Of a stretch of 41,019 nucleotides of DNA, positions 39,715-41,019 are shown one piece after another (the stretch's first letter is position 1; each line of letters opens with the position of its first letter). The stretch spans positions 1 to 41,019 of the forward strand of contig JAJYTA010000018.1 of the NCBI GenBank assembly GCA_021793295.1, read 5' to 3'. The DNA comes from Actinomycetes bacterium. GTDB taxonomy: Bacteria; Actinomycetota; Actinomycetes; Jiangellales; Jiangellaceae. The position numbers and the translations under genes are program-made. The notes below the pieces were generated by a model, which saw only the letters and a program-made list of their open reading frames with translations, did not search any database and had not been told where the DNA came from.

Positions 39715-40518
39715 GTGCGATCTGGCAACGCGAACAGCGGGACGAGGTGGGCTGACGCCGAGCTCACGGCGCGGGCGCAGCCGCTGGTCGAATACACCCT
39801 CCGGCTGGCCGACGACGCCCTCGTGTTGTCCCAGCGGCTGGGGGAGTGGATCACCCGCGCTCCCGAGCTCGAGGAGGACGTCGCGCTGGCGAACATCGCA
39901 CTCGACCTGCTCGGGCAGGCCCGCGCGCTGCTGACGTACGCCGGGCAGACCGAAGGCGCCGGTCGGGACGAGGACGCGCTGGCCTACCTGCGCGACGATC
40001 GTGAGTTCCGCAACGTCTTGTTGGTCGAGCAGCCGAACGGCGATTTCGCCGTCACGATGGCGCGGCAGTTGGTCTTCGCCGCGTACCAGTACGAGCTCTA
40101 CGACCGGCTGCGGGCCAGCGCCGACCAGACCCTGGCCGCGGTCGCTGCGAAAGCGGTGAAAGAGGTCGCCTATCACCGCGAGCACGCCGCGCTCTGGGTG
40201 CGCCGGCTCGGTGACGGCACCGACGAGAGTCGATTGCGGATGGTGGCCGGGCTGGACGCGATCCGCCCGTTCGTCGACGAGCTTTTCGACACCGACGACC
40301 TGATCTCCCAGCTCGGTGCCGTCGCGGTCGATCCTGCAGACCTGCGCGAGCCGTGGGCGGCCTACGTCGACGCGGTCCTCATCGACGTGGGTCTGGAGCT
40401 GCCCGATCCGGACCACACGGCGCGCGGCGGGCGGCTCGGGCTGCACGGCGAGGCTCTGGGTTATCTCCTGGCCGAGATGCAGCACCTGCACCGATCTCAT
40501 CCGGGGGCGTCATGGTGA
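39715..40518 (+). CDS. paaC: Phenylacetyl-CoA epoxidase subunit PaaC
   Basis: Structural ferritin-fold partner of PaaA. 267 residues: YTLRLADDALVLSQRLGEWI, then LANIALDLLGQARALLTYAG, DFAVTMARQLVFAAYQYELY and AVKEVAYHREHAALWVRRLG, all typical. GTG at 39715 follows GAGGAGAG (39703-39710); the frame is open into paaB but the start fits the family. The C-terminus (YLLAEMQHLHRSHPGASW) matches the family end. The last 7 nt overlap paaD. Confidence 0.96.
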   Translation: MRSGNANSGTRWADAELTARAQPLVEYTLRLADDALVLSQRLGEWITRAPELEEDVALANIALDLLGQARALLTYAGQTEGAGRDEDALAYLRDDREFRNVLLVEQPNGDFAVTMARQLVFAAYQYELYDRLRASADQTLAAVAAKAVKEVAYHREHAALWVRRLGDGTDESRLRMVAGLDAIRPFVDELFDTDDLISQLGAVAVDPADLREPWAAYVDAVLIDVGLELPDPDHTARGGRLGLHGEALGYLLAEMQHLHRSHPGASW

Positions 40519-40994
40519 CCTCCACCGCGCACGTGCGCCGCATCGCCGCCGAGGTCCCCGACCCCGAGATGCCGATGATCGGCATCGGCGACCTCGGAGT
40601 CCTGCGCGACGTCGTCGTCGAGGACGATGGCCGCGTCGTCGTCAACCTCACGCCCACCTACTCCGGCTGCCCGGCGATGGAGGCGATCCGCGCCGACGTG
40701 CTCGCCCGGCTGGCCGAGCACGGCGTGCACGACGCCGAAGTCCGCCTCGTGCTCGCCCCGGCGTGGAGCACCGACCGCATCACGCCGGCCGGGCGCGCGG
40801 CACTGCGCCGTCACGGGATCGCCCCACCAGGCCCGGCCGGCTCCGGGCCGGTGCCGATGCAGCTGACCGTGCGGTGCCCGCAATGCGGCTCGCCGGACAC
40901 CAGGGAGCTGTCCCGGTTCGGTTCCACGGCATGCAAGGCGCTGTGGACGTGCTCGGCCTGCCACGAGCCGTTCGACCACGTGAAGGCGCTATGA
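40512..40994 (+). CDS. paaD: PaaD, MIP18-family iron-sulfur assembly protein of the epoxidase
   Basis: Needed for phenylacetyl-CoA epoxidase activity; thought to help mature its iron-sulfur cluster or metal centre. 160 residues: an MIP18 (DUF59) domain with GDLGVLRDVVVED and TPTYSGCPAMEAI (Cys53), and a C-terminal zinc-ribbon-like part with Cys122/Cys125 (CPQC) and Cys147/Cys150 (CSAC). ATG at 40512 overlaps the paaC stop by 7 nt. The stop overlaps the next ATG (ATGA). Confidence 0.95.
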   Translation: MVTSTAHVRRIAAEVPDPEMPMIGIGDLGVLRDVVVEDDGRVVVNLTPTYSGCPAMEAIRADVLARLAEHGVHDAEVRLVLAPAWSTDRITPAGRAALRRHGIAPPGPAGSGPVPMQLTVRCPQCGSPDTRELSRFGSTACKALWTCSACHEPFDHVKAL

Positions 40995-41019
40995 CCACGA
41001 GCACTGCCCCCAGCCAGAC
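40991..41019 (+). CDS. First codons of the next paa gene, presumably paaE (cut by window edge)
   Basis: ATG at 40991 overlaps the paaD stop in an ATGA junction and reads MTTSTAPSQ to the end of the window. Only nine complete codons are present, so identity rests on the usual paaABCDE order; PaaE is the ferredoxin-NADP-type reductase that feeds electrons to PaaA. Confidence 0.5.

Overview
The window is chromosomal DNA from a high-GC actinobacterium. Evidence: strong G/C bias at third codon positions, many GTG starts, an actinobacterial order of housekeeping genes, a Rip1-type site-2 protease followed by ispG and a DUF4081/GNAT protein, a long Gly/Pro-rich IF2 N-terminus, and promoters with a TANNNT -10 box only 6-7 nt from the start codon (leaderless type). 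A Jiangellales-like or streptomycete-like genome is a guess; the sequence alone does not fix the genus.

Layout. 1-2.6 kb (minus): the end of a peptide/nickel-type ABC importer operon, with a substrate-binding protein that carries a C-terminal membrane anchor and a truncated permease. 3.0-7.6 kb (plus): dxr, rip1, ispG and a GNAT gene, i.e. two MEP isoprenoid enzymes plus an intramembrane protease. 7.7-13.2 kb: CapA-like lipoprotein, proS, an AraC regulator and sthA. 13.2-14.3 kb (minus): a DUF4439 gene and a ferritin-like lipoprotein gene. 14.5-21.3 kb (plus): the translation/transcription operon rimP-nusA-ylxR-infB-DUF503-rbfA-truB. 21.3-24.0 kb: an accessory MarR-MarR-MFS efflux module with a clear operator-promoter. 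24.1-29.4 kb: ribF, rpsO, pnp and an M16 peptidase. 29.4-32.5 kb: a repeat-rich accessory island between the M16 gene and dapB, holding trmL, a sigma-like gene and an unknown gene. 32.6-38.2 kb: dapB, a secreted gamma-glutamyltransferase, azlCD, an ASCH-domain gene, and a DUF2461/GNAT pair. 38.4 kb to the end: the phenylacetyl-CoA epoxidase operon paaABCD and the first codons of a following gene, presumably paaE.

The most interesting non-coding signal is a 77-bp element present three times without indels (7622-7698 plus, 29453-29529 plus, 30423-30499 minus). Each copy begins within about 17 bp of the stop codon of the preceding gene and lies in that gene's orientation; in the third copy the stop codon is inside the element. 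Further unexplained structures are a 21-bp perfect inverted repeat (29650-29720), an 11-bp inverted repeat with an inner stem just after the araC stop (11688-11743), an 18-bp tandem repeat abutting the third 77-bp copy, two exact DnaA-box matches between two genes of unknown function, and a double MarR-type operator spanning a good promoter. No CRISPR array, tRNA, rRNA or transposase gene was seen.
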